The notes under the pieces: generated by a model
What the model was told of the DNA's origin: nothing
What the model saw: only the letters and a program-made list of their open reading frames with translations
Database searches by the model: none
Position numbers and translations under genes: made by a program
Part shown: in pieces, positions 33,401 through 43,763 of the stretch
How the letters are laid out: every line of letters begins with the position of its first letter
Position numbering within the stretch: the stretch's first letter is position 1
Source of the DNA: Seminavis robusta
Taxonomy: Eukaryota > Bacillariophyta > Bacillariophyceae > Naviculales > Naviculaceae
Length of the DNA stretch: 64,000 nt
Reading direction: 5' to 3'
Assembly (NCBI GenBank): GCA_903772945.1
Contig: CAICTM010000052.1
Location: forward strand, 85,441 to 149,440

Positions 33401-34357
33401 CTACGCGGAGCCCACTCGTCCATTTGAATCTAGGAAAAGAGAGCCACCCTGACCTCAAACCTCGATCGTCCTTTCTTCGCGCAGCTTTGGAGATGACTCG
33501 CTTTGCTCAGGACTGCCTCAATCACATCTCCAAAGTCACGAAATCTCTGGAGGAGTCACTTGGAAAAGATACATCTGATCTCACAATGCGGATTGGGCTG
33601 CACAGGTAAGCCACTGGAACAGGAAGTGAACACGTGGACCGCCAGTGTGCGTGTGGGGTCCGGAACTCATTCTTTTTCCGCTGCCTTCTCCAACATGTAG
33701 TGGACCCGTGACTGCTGGTGTATTGAGGGGGGAGCGCTCTCGTTTTCAGCTCTTTGGTACGTTGCTGTGATTACTGCGATTAGTGGAGAGTTTCGTCGCC
33801 TCTGCATGCTCTGATCTTTGCTTTCGCCTTGGCGTTTCTCGTACACAGGCGATACAGTAAACACTGCAGCCCGCATGGAATCAAATGGCAAGCCCAACTG
33901 TATTCATGTTTCCGAAGCCACAGCCGAACTGCTGCGCACTCATGGTCGAGGCGCTTGGCTGCGAAAAAGAGAAGATTTGGTTGAAGCCAAAGGTACGAGA
34001 GTGATGGCACGACGTGCATAATCATTGTCCTTGACGCTTTCCCTTCTGATGATTAGCTTTCTTGTTTTGAAAGGCAAAGGACTGATGCAGACTTACTTTG
34101 TCGTTGCGAGGGCAGGTGCTGCATCTGGCACTGGTACTGACATTAGTTCCCAGAGCGGCGAAACGTATCCATCTAGAGACATGAATGCCACGTTTCATTC
34201 CGGGGAAAGTGTCGAACGCGACAGAATCGAGCCTCCTTCATTGCTTCACACAACCGTGACGAAGGAGGTTAAATCGTCACCGATTGAGAGTTTTGGTGAC
34301 GAAATCGAAGACGACAGCACCACGGACGAAGTTAGCTTTGGGGCGGGGAGCCAATAG
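30459..34357 (+). CDS. Receptor-type class III nucleotide cyclase, 12 exons, 884 aa
   Basis: Proposed exons: 30459-30830, 31058-32544, 32630-32649, 32784-32861, 32960-32997, 33115-33133, 33261-33269, 33369-33395, 33485-33605, 33701-33756, 33849-33992 and 34074-34357. Every junction is GT-AG, phases agree, and the sum is 885 codons. Membrane spans near residues 92-113 and 486-512 enclose a large extracytoplasmic domain (about 114-485) that looks CHASE-like. The catalytic domain follows: FFADISGFTAW with metal-binding D624, VYKVETIGDCYVAVTGLP with E664 and D668, and RFQLFGDTVNTAARMES with N747 and R751. E664 is the guanine-selecting type, but the usual Cys is Q740, so cGMP versus cAMP is open. 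All metal and transition-state residues are kept, so the enzyme should be active. The C-terminus is disordered and acidic. Confidence 0.88.
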
Positions 34358-34742
34358 TACGGTACATGTCGGGTTGTCAATGAAAGAGTGCATTCTGGTT
34401 TATCTCTACGATACGTTTTATCAAGCCATTCCGTTCGAGTGAGTGCATCATCAACGACACTCAAGGTCTCTTCTTCCATGAATCCTGTTCTTTTTTCCGA
34501 GACCTACATCTTCCAACTTTCGTACTCGCATCTGCGAATGGCAGCCGCGACATATCTTCTCGAGAGGGGTTTCGAGGGCTTCACGGTGGGCAATCCAGTG
34601 ATCCATGGATTGCTTCGATTTATTCTCTTGTTTTGAGCTCTTCATAATTATGTAGCTTTATTTTATACCCACATTTTTTATTAACCAACTAAACGGATCT
34701 TTCCGATAGCATGGTCGATTGTCAACTGCCGATGCATTATTG
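34358..34742. other. Short spacer between convergent genes
   Basis: The cyclase (plus) and the DUF7705-like gene (minus) end on either side of this 385-base spacer. It is AT-rich near 34640-34690, where the polyadenylation signals would be expected. No ORF of note. Confidence 0.6.
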
Positions 34743-36617
34743 CTACGCAAATTCGCCCTGGTCGTCCTCTACAAGTCGTACATCCCATTCACTCACTTGC
34801 CATCGTGTCGTCGTCATGGCATCGGCTGGATTTCTCGGGCTGCCCACTCCCACCTCGGGCCCTACATCGAATGAAATCCATCGTCTAGGCGGTAGGTTGT
34901 CGGGCGGCGCCTGCTTGCCGTCGTTGTGTTTGGCATCGTAAAAGTAGACGGCATTACCCAAGGCACCGACATTGAGATGCCACGTTTTGGCTTTTCCAAT
35001 CTGCAAAGGTGAAGTTGGGAAGCCGTAGTTTCCCCATTCTTTGCAAGTTTTGACCTGAACCAGTTCTTGCGGAATGGGATTGCTGTAGGGATCACATCCG
35101 TGGGTAAAAGGTCCACAGTACTGGTGATAGCATTCGTAGGGATAGTGTGTGTTGTTGCGTGCCGATACCCATTCTTGCAACTCGTAAGAAAAATGCCAAG
35201 GCGGACAAGCATGTGTCGTCTTGGCCGAACAGGGCGAAGACGTTTTGGGGGACACTCCATAGCAGAGATATCGAGTCAAATTGTCTTCTAGGTTGTCGTC
35301 TCCTGGATCACAGGGTGATCCATCACTCTTTTTCCAACACCCACTGAATTCTGGCATGTAAAAGAGTCCTCTCAAGTTGGCTGGTTCTTGCAGAATGTCC
35401 ATTCGAATGGTCATGATGAGTTTTTTATTTGCTGCCTCCAGATGAGAGTACGGAGGTACCGAAACTGGTCCTTTCATATTTCCGGCTCCCTTCCAAGGGT
35501 ATCCTCCAAATCCTACTGGATTTTGACTGAACACATGATCATTGGAGCGTAAATAGTTCATGAGCCATGGATGTGTCTCGCTGGTTGTAATCATGGATGA
35601 GTATACCAGGCCAACGTCTTTTTGTCTGGTCCATCCCGTATACATGTAGCTGGCATTTTGCAGCAGTGGCGGTATGGCTGGTGTGTTGGTGTTGGTTGTT
35701 GATGTCATCCATTCTTGAGTGTACTGATGGAGAGCGGCTTGAACTAGTTGAATTTTGAATGGAGACCAGTATGGGTCTACATCATAGGTTCCTGCAAAGT
35801 ATGAGTACTGTTTGTGGGTAGAGTTTCCCTTCACAGTGCCTTGTACCATGAGTGGTTGGTTCATAGGTAGGTCATTGAAGGGACCCTGTATGATTGGAGT
35901 GGAATTTTGGGTAGCAGTACTACCGGTACTAGTAGTGTGTTTGCAGAGTTGCTCAGTTTTGCTGTCAAAATTTCCCGATTTGAACATGACAGCCCAAGTG
36001 GCATCTTTGCATTTGTGGCTGAGGTAAACTTCCTTGGCTCTGGCATATTCATCTGGTGTTTCTGGGTAAACGTATTTACTGTCTGAGTTTACGATACTGG
36101 TACTAGCAGCAAGGTTTGGAATGGGTTGAGGATAGGTAAGATCATTGTCTTGATGAGTGATTTTTGGGCAGATAGCTCTTCTGGGTGAAGGCAGCTTCAA
36201 TGCTTGATAAGCATCAGGTTCCCTTGCTTGATTGCAAAAGGACCATCCCACCCATACTGTGGAGTCAGAAGCAAATCTGTAAGACATTCCCCCAGTGGTC
36301 AACACAGACACAGACACAGACACAGACACAGACAAAGCATCAGAATTTGACTTGAACTTGGACTTGGCAGGCTCTGAAGCATGCTCACTAGTTCTACTAT
36401 GCATAGTAGTACCAATAGTACCAATAGTACCAATAGTAGTAACGGTAGGTTCAGCAGCAGCAATGTCAACTTGTTTGTCATTGGGGCTACTAGTACTCTT
36501 ACTGCTAAAGCTACTACCAGTAGCACTTGAAAGGTGATAGAAGACAACGGTCAGTAACACCAATCTGCACAATCCCACGGTGAGGGCTAAGGATACCGGT
36601 ATCTGTGTCGCCTTCAT
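34743..36617 (-). CDS. Secreted protein of the plant DUF7705 type, 624 aa
   Basis: A single exon on the minus strand. Residues 1-34 are a signal peptide or anchor (basic MKATQ, then LVLLTVVFYHLSSA). A low-complexity part with (TIG)3 and (SV)n follows. From about residue 110 the protein matches, in order, the pattern I know from the plant DUF7705 family: WSFCNQ, CPK, WAVMFKSGNFD, MNQPLMVQG, FAGTYDVD, TGWTRQKDVG, HPWLMNYLR, GCWKKSDGSPCD, TRYLCYG, CDPYSNPIPQELVQV, EWGNYGFPT, TWHLNVGALGNAVYFYDA, PPRRWISFDVGPEV and WQVSEWDVRL. Many cysteines and NxS/T sites support passage through the secretory pathway. The function is unknown in plants too. It is divergent from the FAD monooxygenase 529 bases away. 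Confidence 0.8.
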   Translation of the reverse strand: MKATQIPVSLALTVGLCRLVLLTVVFYHLSSATGSSFSSKSTSSPNDKQVDIAAAEPTVTTIGTIGTIGTTMHSRTSEHASEPAKSKFKSNSDALSVSVSVSVSVLTTGGMSYRFASDSTVWVGWSFCNQAREPDAYQALKLPSPRRAICPKITHQDNDLTYPQPIPNLAASTSIVNSDSKYVYPETPDEYARAKEVYLSHKCKDATWAVMFKSGNFDSKTEQLCKHTTSTGSTATQNSTPIIQGPFNDLPMNQPLMVQGTVKGNSTHKQYSYFAGTYDVDPYWSPFKIQLVQAALHQYTQEWMTSTTNTNTPAIPPLLQNASYMYTGWTRQKDVGLVYSSMITTSETHPWLMNYLRSNDHVFSQNPVGFGGYPWKGAGNMKGPVSVPPYSHLEAANKKLIMTIRMDILQEPANLRGLFYMPEFSGCWKKSDGSPCDPGDDNLEDNLTRYLCYGVSPKTSSPCSAKTTHACPPWHFSYELQEWVSARNNTHYPYECYHQYCGPFTHGCDPYSNPIPQELVQVKTCKEWGNYGFPTSPLQIGKAKTWHLNVGALGNAVYFYDAKHNDGKQAPPDNLPPRRWISFDVGPEVGVGSPRNPADAMTTTRWQVSEWDVRLVEDDQGEFA

Positions 36618-37146
36618 CTTCCTTGGCTTAGTTAGGCTTAGCTTAGCTTACAGAAAACTGTGGGATAAGATCACTAGCTGGTAGTCAGAGGAGCAAGCAA
36701 CGGAAGCTTTGTAAACGCACAAACAATGGCTGTGGCAATTGTGCGCGGATACTCGAGAATGCAGTGATGATTGCTTTCAGATCCAACCGAAAAGATCCAA
36801 CCAATCTTTGAAAGATCCATCCACTCAAATGACGTTGAAATCAAGACAGCTTACCTGGCTTTGTAGACAGCGGCCGCGAACTTGAAACGCGGAACGTCAC
36901 AAATCACAAAACATCTGTGAACATCCTTTTACCCCCCTTACTATCTCTACTATTTCCCACCACAAGTGCACTCTTTTGGCTACATGTACAAACTACATGT
37001 TGCTAAAGTTAGTCCCCCATTATTAAGTAATAAATAGTGGAGCAGAAAACGAAACGATCACAAATCACAGGATCGATGTAACGCAAGCCGACTTGCTTTC
37101 AGCAATCAATCAATTGATTTTCGCGTAAACTTACGATAAGTCGACC
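36618..37146. promoter_or_regulatory. Shared spacer of a divergent gene pair
   Basis: It separates the start codons of the DUF7705-like gene (minus) and the FAD monooxygenase (plus), so both promoters should lie in these 529 bases. A degenerate (GCTTA)n array at 36620-36652 sits next to the DUF7705 start. Two GATCCAACCGAAAAGATCCAACCAA-like repeats lie at 36780-36830. Confidence 0.45.
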
Positions 37147-38556
37147 ATGGCGGATGCTACGGCTTCAACTTCTAACAACGTGGTTATAGTGGGCGCTGGT
37201 TTGGCCGGTTTGTCTTTGGCCCTTGGTCTGACTAGTGGTACTATTAAAAATAGTGCTGGTAAGGATAATGACCGTTGGAGAGTTCATTTGGTGGAGAAGC
37301 AATTTAACTTTAGCAGGACTGGAGCTACCTTTGGCTTGCAGCCCAACGGTCAAAAGGCTCTCAAGGAACTTGCACCTGGCATTGTGGAGGAGCTGAATCA
37401 AGTGGGACTCTTCATTCCCCAAAGTGGAGGAACTATGCTAGGATGGTGGAATGTCAGGGATGCCTTGCTAGCCAGAGTACAGCAGGAAGCCTCCAAGCCA
37501 GATGGAACTGCCAAGATTTCACTGCATACCGGCTACTTGCTGCAAGACGTACTAGATTCAGAAGATGGAGTCAATGTCACCTTCCAAAAACACAAAAAGC
37601 AAGCAGATAGTAATAGCATAGAACAAGCAGGAGATTCCAACCTGCTGACTTTGCAAGCCAGTATCCTCATTGGAGCTGATGGGGTAAACTCAAGTGTGCG
37701 GGATCACTTGGGTCTGCCCAAAGCAAAGTGGACCAACGTTGTCATGTGGAGATCTCGTCTATACATACCACCCAACAAAGATGATCCCAAGTCTACACCT
37801 GCTGCAGACATACTCAGGCCATACTTGGACATTCCTATTGTACCCCTTGGTGTCCGCCTGCGAGGCTGCACCAATTACGCATTCTTTAATTTCCATCAAA
37901 AAACGCCAGGCACCATGGCTCTGGTCGCCAATTATAAACTGGATCAAGAGCAAGCAGATAAAAGTATGCAGCAGTTTGTACCCGGAACGTCAGTTCAATC
38001 CTTTCTCGAAGCTCAGGCAGACGATGAAAAGGAAGTGCAAGAAATCAGAGCCATGGCAGAATTGTGCGATCACGATGGGCTCCATCATCCTATCAAGCAA
38101 AAGGTTGTCGTCTTGCCAGAGGAAGACGGGAAAGGATGGGGAGGCAAAGGACGCATCACACTGCTGGGGGATGCCGCACATGGTAAGAAAACAAAAATTG
38201 TGGATGGAATCGAAGTGACTAGTATATATTCTGAGGATGCTCATGTTTTATGATCCCGTTCATACCTTCCACCCCAAGCCCTCCGACCTGCTTCCGGCCA
38301 AGGAGGCTCCATGGCTTTTGAAGATGCCGTTGTGCTATGTCGCGTTCTACAAAAGAAATTTGGAAGCAGTAAACAGGATCAAGCCCCTACCAAAACGGAA
38401 ATCGAACAAGCTTTACAGGAATACGAAAACACGCGTCTGCCTCGAGTCCGAAAACTCTGGGTCGATCAATGGGAACGAGCAGAGGCTACCTACAAAAACA
38501 TCACCGTGAAACCATGGGACGAAGAGTTCTCAAATTGGGTCTTCCAAGGAGTCTAG
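37147..38556 (+). CDS. FAD-dependent aromatic/terpenoid-type monooxygenase, two exons, 437 aa
   Basis: Exon 1 (37147-38182) and exon 2 (38279-38556) join inside the conserved GD motif across a 96-nt intron with donor ATG|GTAAGA and acceptor CCCAAG|CC. This restores RITLLGDAAHALRPASGQGG. The protein has the three motifs of group A flavin monooxygenases: the Rossmann GAGLAG (residues 16-21) with the acidic end VEKQ about 30 residues on, the DG motif ILIGADGVNSSVRD, and the GD motif just named. Length (437 aa) suits the salicylate/p-hydroxybenzoate hydroxylase and zeaxanthin-epoxidase-like superfamily, but it lacks a visible plastid signal and the epoxidase FHA domain. Substrate unknown. Exon 1 would stay open 23 codons into the intron. 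Confidence 0.85.
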
Positions 38557-38997
38557 CTTTGCTAATTGACAGCATGCGGAGAATATCACATAGGAAGTCC
38601 GACACGACAACTAATAATTCCAGGCATCATAGCGAGACAAGCAAGCAGTCTGCCCAACCATCTCATTTCTCCACTTTAGAGACGGCAAATAGAAATTCAT
38701 GGTAACATGTGCGTAGTTCACAAAGCATATTCAATACATTACATTGCAAGTTCGTAATAGTATCACAGTAGAGCCACTCCCACCTGCTCGTCTTCTGGTC
38801 GCTGACCTGACATCATGCTTGTTCCAAACAAACACTTGTCAGAGGCCAAACTCACGTTTTCTGGGACGTGGCAGAATTTGGTTTTCGTTTAATTAAAAAG
38901 AAACAGACACAATTCAAATCGTCCCTCCTGACGAGCATCTCTCGTTGTCTCGAGACTGCACGATAGCATGATTGAGCTGTCCGTTTCATGACTGCAT
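38557..38997. other. Spacer between convergent genes
   Basis: Between the FAD monooxygenase and the tail-anchored protein gene, which end toward each other. Nothing recognisable in the sequence. Confidence 0.6.
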
Positions 38998-39788
38998 CTA
39001 GCCCTCAGAAATGTACGCAATGTATCCCAGACCCAGCATCAACGCCATTACGATCACCAGAGCGATGTTGACGCTGGGGTGGTCAACGTCTTCGTGATGG
39101 CCACAATAAAAGAGCCCACATGGCATGCTAGAGGCTTGGCTAATCTCATCCATGACACGCGTGTAAATGTTTTCGTCCACTGCCAATGCAAAGGATGTGG
39201 TGGGCAATGCTCCAAACGGATCTTTTGGTTTGCGCGACTTGTGGTTCGATTCGTGGCCGGTGCAACCATGGTAACATGCCGGGCATTGACACGTGCATTT
39301 GTGGTACTCGAGATTGTACAGATCCTCGTCTTCCCACATCATGGCTTCTTCGGCAGCACGATGGTACTCTTCAAAAGCTTCCGTATCCACTTCAGTTGCA
39401 TAAATCCATCCCGTTGTCAGATCTTTGCTGGTGGTCAGGTGAACGTTTTCTTGTGGATAATGCATTTCCATTTTTCCGGTACTTTCGTTGTAGCCCGAAT
39501 AAAAACTGGACTTCCGAATGTCGCTGACAACTGAGAGGAACGAAGCTTCACTCTGGACCGAGACTCCTGTAGCCGAGGAATAGCTGGCAAGACTCGATGA
39601 CCGCCGATGATGCCCTCCAGCTCGAGACGATGCAGAACCCGCCGATGGTAGGGGCATTGGATTGCTGTAAGATGCCGAGGACTGTTGCGGAGCGTTGTTG
39701 TTGTTGTAGCTGGCCGATCGAATTCCCGCCGTGCCACTGGAGCGCACTCGTCGATGTCCTGGCGACGATGTCATTCTCGGGTCCATGT

Positions 39789-39820
<32 letters not shown>

Positions 39821-41274
39821 CGGGGTACGATCACTCGTGAACCGCCGCCCATACGAGGACTCGCGGATGATCCATGATATTTGGCGGCACTAGAATTAGC
39901 ATTGGCATTGTGGTTGCGCAAGAGAGGATGCTGTTGCTGTGCAGCAGGTTGGTATTGCTGATATTGTTGTTGGTGCTGGAACGCAATTTTCGCGTAGTTG
40001 TCGGAATGAGATCGACGATGAATGTGTAGCCCACTGCCTTGTCGCAAATTGAAATTCGAAGAAGGCGGTGGTGGAGGCGGGAGTCCCATTCCAGCAGCCG
40101 AGTGTCCATCCGAGGATGTTCTGGATCGTGGTACCGAGGTCACGGCGCCATAGCTGGGCATGGAAGCACTCTTGTGATGTTTATAATGTGGTGAAGTGGC
40201 ATCTCGACCCCCCTTGCGCGGTGGGTGTGGATGTGGAGGCAATGGACTCGTACTTCTCCCCGACGGTGGTAACGGAGAGGCGTTTGCCGTGGCTCCGTAT
40301 CCACTGGTAACGGCAAAGTTTTGCTGCAGCAGAGAGGCATATTCGTCATCAAATTCGGGGTATGGTTGTTGGTTGTAGTGTTGCTGTTGCTGTTGCTGTT
40401 GATTGTTGTAGTGTTGCTGAGGCCCGGCTTTGAGTGGATGAGGTGGCGGAGTTCCCTGTGAGGACGTGTTGGAAGCAGACCTTCTGTGCTTTCGGTATTC
40501 ACTGTAGTAGTTGGAAGTTGTGGTGGTGGTGTTTGTGATTATTGGAGCTGCATTGGTGTTGCTGTTGTTTGGCCAGGGAGCATATCCATGAATTGTGGAT
40601 GCATGGGCTGATGATTGAGGCGGCGGTGGTGGGGGCAGTTGTTGTTGTTGGTGCTGGTACTGGTGCTGAAATGAATCATGGAGGGGGATCATGTAGGACT
40701 GTCCCTTGTGCTGATTTTGTGCGTGTTCCTCATACTGATTGTCATTGTAGTCTGCTGCAGCAGAGCCAGTGAAGTTGAGAGAGGTTCCCGAGGCCTCGTT
40801 CATGGCAGCAACGTTTTGTAGCCAATCCTGTGTGTTATTGTTGTTGTTGTCTTCCAGCCCATCTTCAGTGATGGAGGGCGTTTGTCCAAAGGATAGATTT
40901 CTTCTGTGTCTCTGTATTCGTTTTTTTGATTTGTGTCGTTCGACCTTTTCTTGTAGTTCCTTTTGTTTCTGATCCTGTTCCATAAAGTCTAGATTTTCAA
41001 TGGATATTCTAGTTGGTGGTTGAATAAAGTCGACATTTTCAATGGATACTTTTGGTGGAGGTGGCGGAGGTGGTGGTGGAGGAGGGCCATTGTTGTTTTT
41101 GTTGTTGTTACTGTTACTGAATTTGGCTCTGATGTTGGAGGAACCTCTTCTGGGAGCAGGTGCAGCTGAAGAAGGATCAATGGCAGCGGGGGGTGGAGGA
41201 GCAGGAGGATGATGATCAGGAGGGTTTGCGTTTGTGCCTGGTGGATTTGGTTGGTGAGATCGAGGAGATGACAT
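38998..41274 (-). CDS. Low-complexity protein with Cys-rich motif and C-terminal membrane anchor, 758 aa
   Basis: A single exon. The first 570 residues are low complexity: proline runs, Gln tracts, Asn runs, His-rich pieces and repeated arginine/serine patches such as HRRSHS. Two near-identical short repeats (SIENVDFIQPPTR and SIENLDFMEQDQ) lie near residues 77-97. The last 190 residues look folded: SFYSGYNESTGKMEMHYP, TTGWIYATEVDTEAFEEYHRAAEEAMMWED, then the cysteine cluster CTCQCPACYHGC starting at residue 660 and a further CGLFYCGHH. A single hydrophobic segment at about 735-756 ends four residues before the C-terminus, so it is likely tail-anchored with the bulk in the cytosol. No family recognised. 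Confidence 0.78.
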
Positions 41275-42958
41275 GTTGTTGATTGTTGCTGATTATGCAG
41301 TTGACTTCAGTTGAGTTGAGTTGACTTCAGTGAAGTAGAAGGGTCTGTGAAGTCTCAATCAATAGCTAAGGAATCTAATCAGCGAGACCTTGGAAAGGTG
41401 GTCTCCAATTCTCTTTTTTGCCTGATGTGAATAATATTGTTCTTCACCTAGCTAGTAATGGTATCTGTGCTTCACAGTGCTAGCTAGGAGCATGCAGTAG
41501 CCAGCCAAGGAGAGATTGCGACAGTTCACTCAGATGCTCTGTTTTGCCTTGTGCAACAATTGTCTTTCCAACCCAGTTCGCTTCTTCAGTCTAGCTAGCT
41601 AGGCTTATGTTGGCTTGGCTTAGGTTCGCTTAGCTCAGCTTGGCTTAGCTCAGGTCTGATGAGAAAGCTTGCTGAGGACTGTCACTCTGGTTTCTCAGGC
41701 TTTGCTTAGGTATCCAACACCGTTCCTGAGCTAGCTAGCTAGATTCTACTACTAGCAGCAGCAATGGGAGTCTCAGCCCAGGCCCGGTTACCAGTGGGAC
41801 AAATGGCCAATGAAGCCACTGAAACCTGAAGCTTATCTGAGGGGATTGAAGAGATTCAATAGATGGTTCAGTTTCGTCTCTTGATACTCGGTGCTACTCC
41901 AACTGTGTACCGGTACTGGCTACTAGTAGCTGTGGGTGGGAGTATCTGGCCTTCTCCGTGTCAAGAGTCAAGAGAGGTTCATGCAGCTATGCAGCTACCG
42001 TACCGTACAGATGGCTAAGGCAGCTAAGACAGCCAGGGAATCACACTACTGTCTCTCCACAACTACTAGCTAGTAGTATAAGTCTGATCTTCTGATGCTG
42101 TCCCTGCCTCTCTGTACCAGGTAAGGAGATATGTTACGTGTACTTGCTTTTCTCGGAAGTGATGGATAGATGGGATGAAGAACGAATGAGTATTGTGTTG
42201 TTTTCTCACTCCGAATAAAGAAACGTCATTCCCGCAACAGCAAGCGGAGTCCCTTTTCCTCCTCTCCAAATTTTTATTTTCAAGGACGATTTCACGAATC
42301 TCCGGCTGGGTTTGAACGTTTGAACAACCCGAATACTACTACATGTACCCTACCGGCTACTAGTACTAGCTAGCTAGCTAGTACTGTACCAGCCGAGACC
42401 AGCCATCATATAGGCCATGGGAATATCGGACTTTTTCCCTTCTTCAGGCTTCCTTGTATGCATACCTCCATCAAGAAAGTTGAATGCGGAAGCAGCTATC
42501 CAGTTTAGTCTACCAAAGCTATCTTTACTCATCATCTACTACGGATTCGTTCCCAGCTAAATAGATCTAGCGCTTCTGTACAGTACTACAAGTATGCATA
42601 GTACTGACTTGCAATCATCTCTTTCAATCGACAAGCTAGCTAGGTGCTGGTTCTTTACAAGTACAAGTAGTCATAGGTTCCGGCCATCACAAACAGACAG
42701 ATTATTTATAAACAGCTCTTACGGCTTCTGACTGAGTCACTCAATGTTGTTTCACGTGTCAAGTTGAAGTACTCATAACCTTAACGAGACATGCAAGTAC
42801 GTGGAGGGCTCGGCGGCTCTCAGAACAAAAACAAAACAAGCACCAACAAAAACCATAAAAGCAACCGAAAGAGCTCAAGAATAAGAGGCAACCAAGTTCA
42901 ATCCTTCCTATCCATCCATAGACTAGACCGCTACCGGTATCTATAGATATATTCAGAG
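41275..42958. other. Intergenic, divergent spacer with degenerate repeats
   Basis: 1.7 kb between two divergent genes with no convincing ORF. It includes (GTTGA)n at about 41307-41330, a degenerate (GCTTA/GCTTG)n block at about 41600-41655, and several clusters of (GCTA)n palindromes (41593-41605, 41730-41745, 42365-42385). Confidence 0.6.
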
Positions 42959-43763
42959 ATGACTTCTTCAAGACTGGTTCAGCAGCTTTGCTCAATGCTG
43001 TTTGTGATCTGCCTATCTGGTTTCTTGGTGGGAGTGGATTCTTTTTCTACATCTACCAATGTTCAAGTAGGTCAAGTCAGTACAAGTACAAGTACAAGTA
43101 CAAAACTGTACTCCTCAGCTGATACAGCTAATGATGGCAAAGCTGGCAGCAGCAGCCAACAATCTCAATATGGCAAAGATTTGGAACTTCCATCCACCTA
43201 TGTTCGCTGTGGTCGTTGTCAGACCATGTATGCTCTCAAGGATGAGGATTTGGGGTCCAGAGGAAAGGGTCGGTGAGTCATATTCATCTTGACTTTTATT
43301 AAGTTGTCTTGATCTATGATCTTAACTTATCCTGACTTATCTTAACTTTTTTTAAATTTTTATCAGCCGCCTGGAATGTACGGTGTGCGGCCACAGCTGG
43401 TTTCAAAGCCGTGATCGAATCATGAGTATGAGAGATGGAATGGAATTGGTGGAACGGCCGCAATATGAAATTGACCGCATCATGCTCAACATTCAAGAAA
43501 ACAAAAGTCCTGGCTTTGTTGGAGACTTTAAACTATATGTGGGAAATATCGCTTTTGAATGTAGCGAACAAGACATTTACAATACATTCAAAGAAATTGG
43601 ATCTGTGGGAGAAGTTTCTCTCGTACGAGATGATATTGGAAGAAATAGAGGATTTGGATTTGTTACCATGCGAACTGCACAAGATGGAGAAGCTGCCATG
43701 GCACAATTGGATGGAACCGAGATCAATGGACGCAACATTGCCGTAAGACCTTCCAACAATTAA
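42959..43763 (+). CDS. Plastid-targeted zinc-ribbon plus RRM RNA-binding protein, two exons, 236 aa
   Basis: Exons 42959-43272 and 43367-43763 join across a 94-nt intron (CG|GTGAGT, TATCAG|C) that splits the zinc ribbon. Residues 1-28 form a signal peptide, and VDS followed by F29 resembles the diatom plastid motif, so import into the plastid stroma is likely. A (ST)n run follows. Residues 82-117 are an MJ0042-type zinc ribbon: VRCGRCQTMYALKDEDLG, RLECTVCGHSW, with C84, C87, C109 and C112. Residues 159-236 are an RRM with RNP2 LYVGNI (161-166) and RNP1 RGFGFVTM (199-206). MJ0042 ribbons are mostly bacterial, often next to membrane proteins; their fusion to an RRM is not one I know. A role in plastid RNA handling is inferred. 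Confidence 0.85.
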
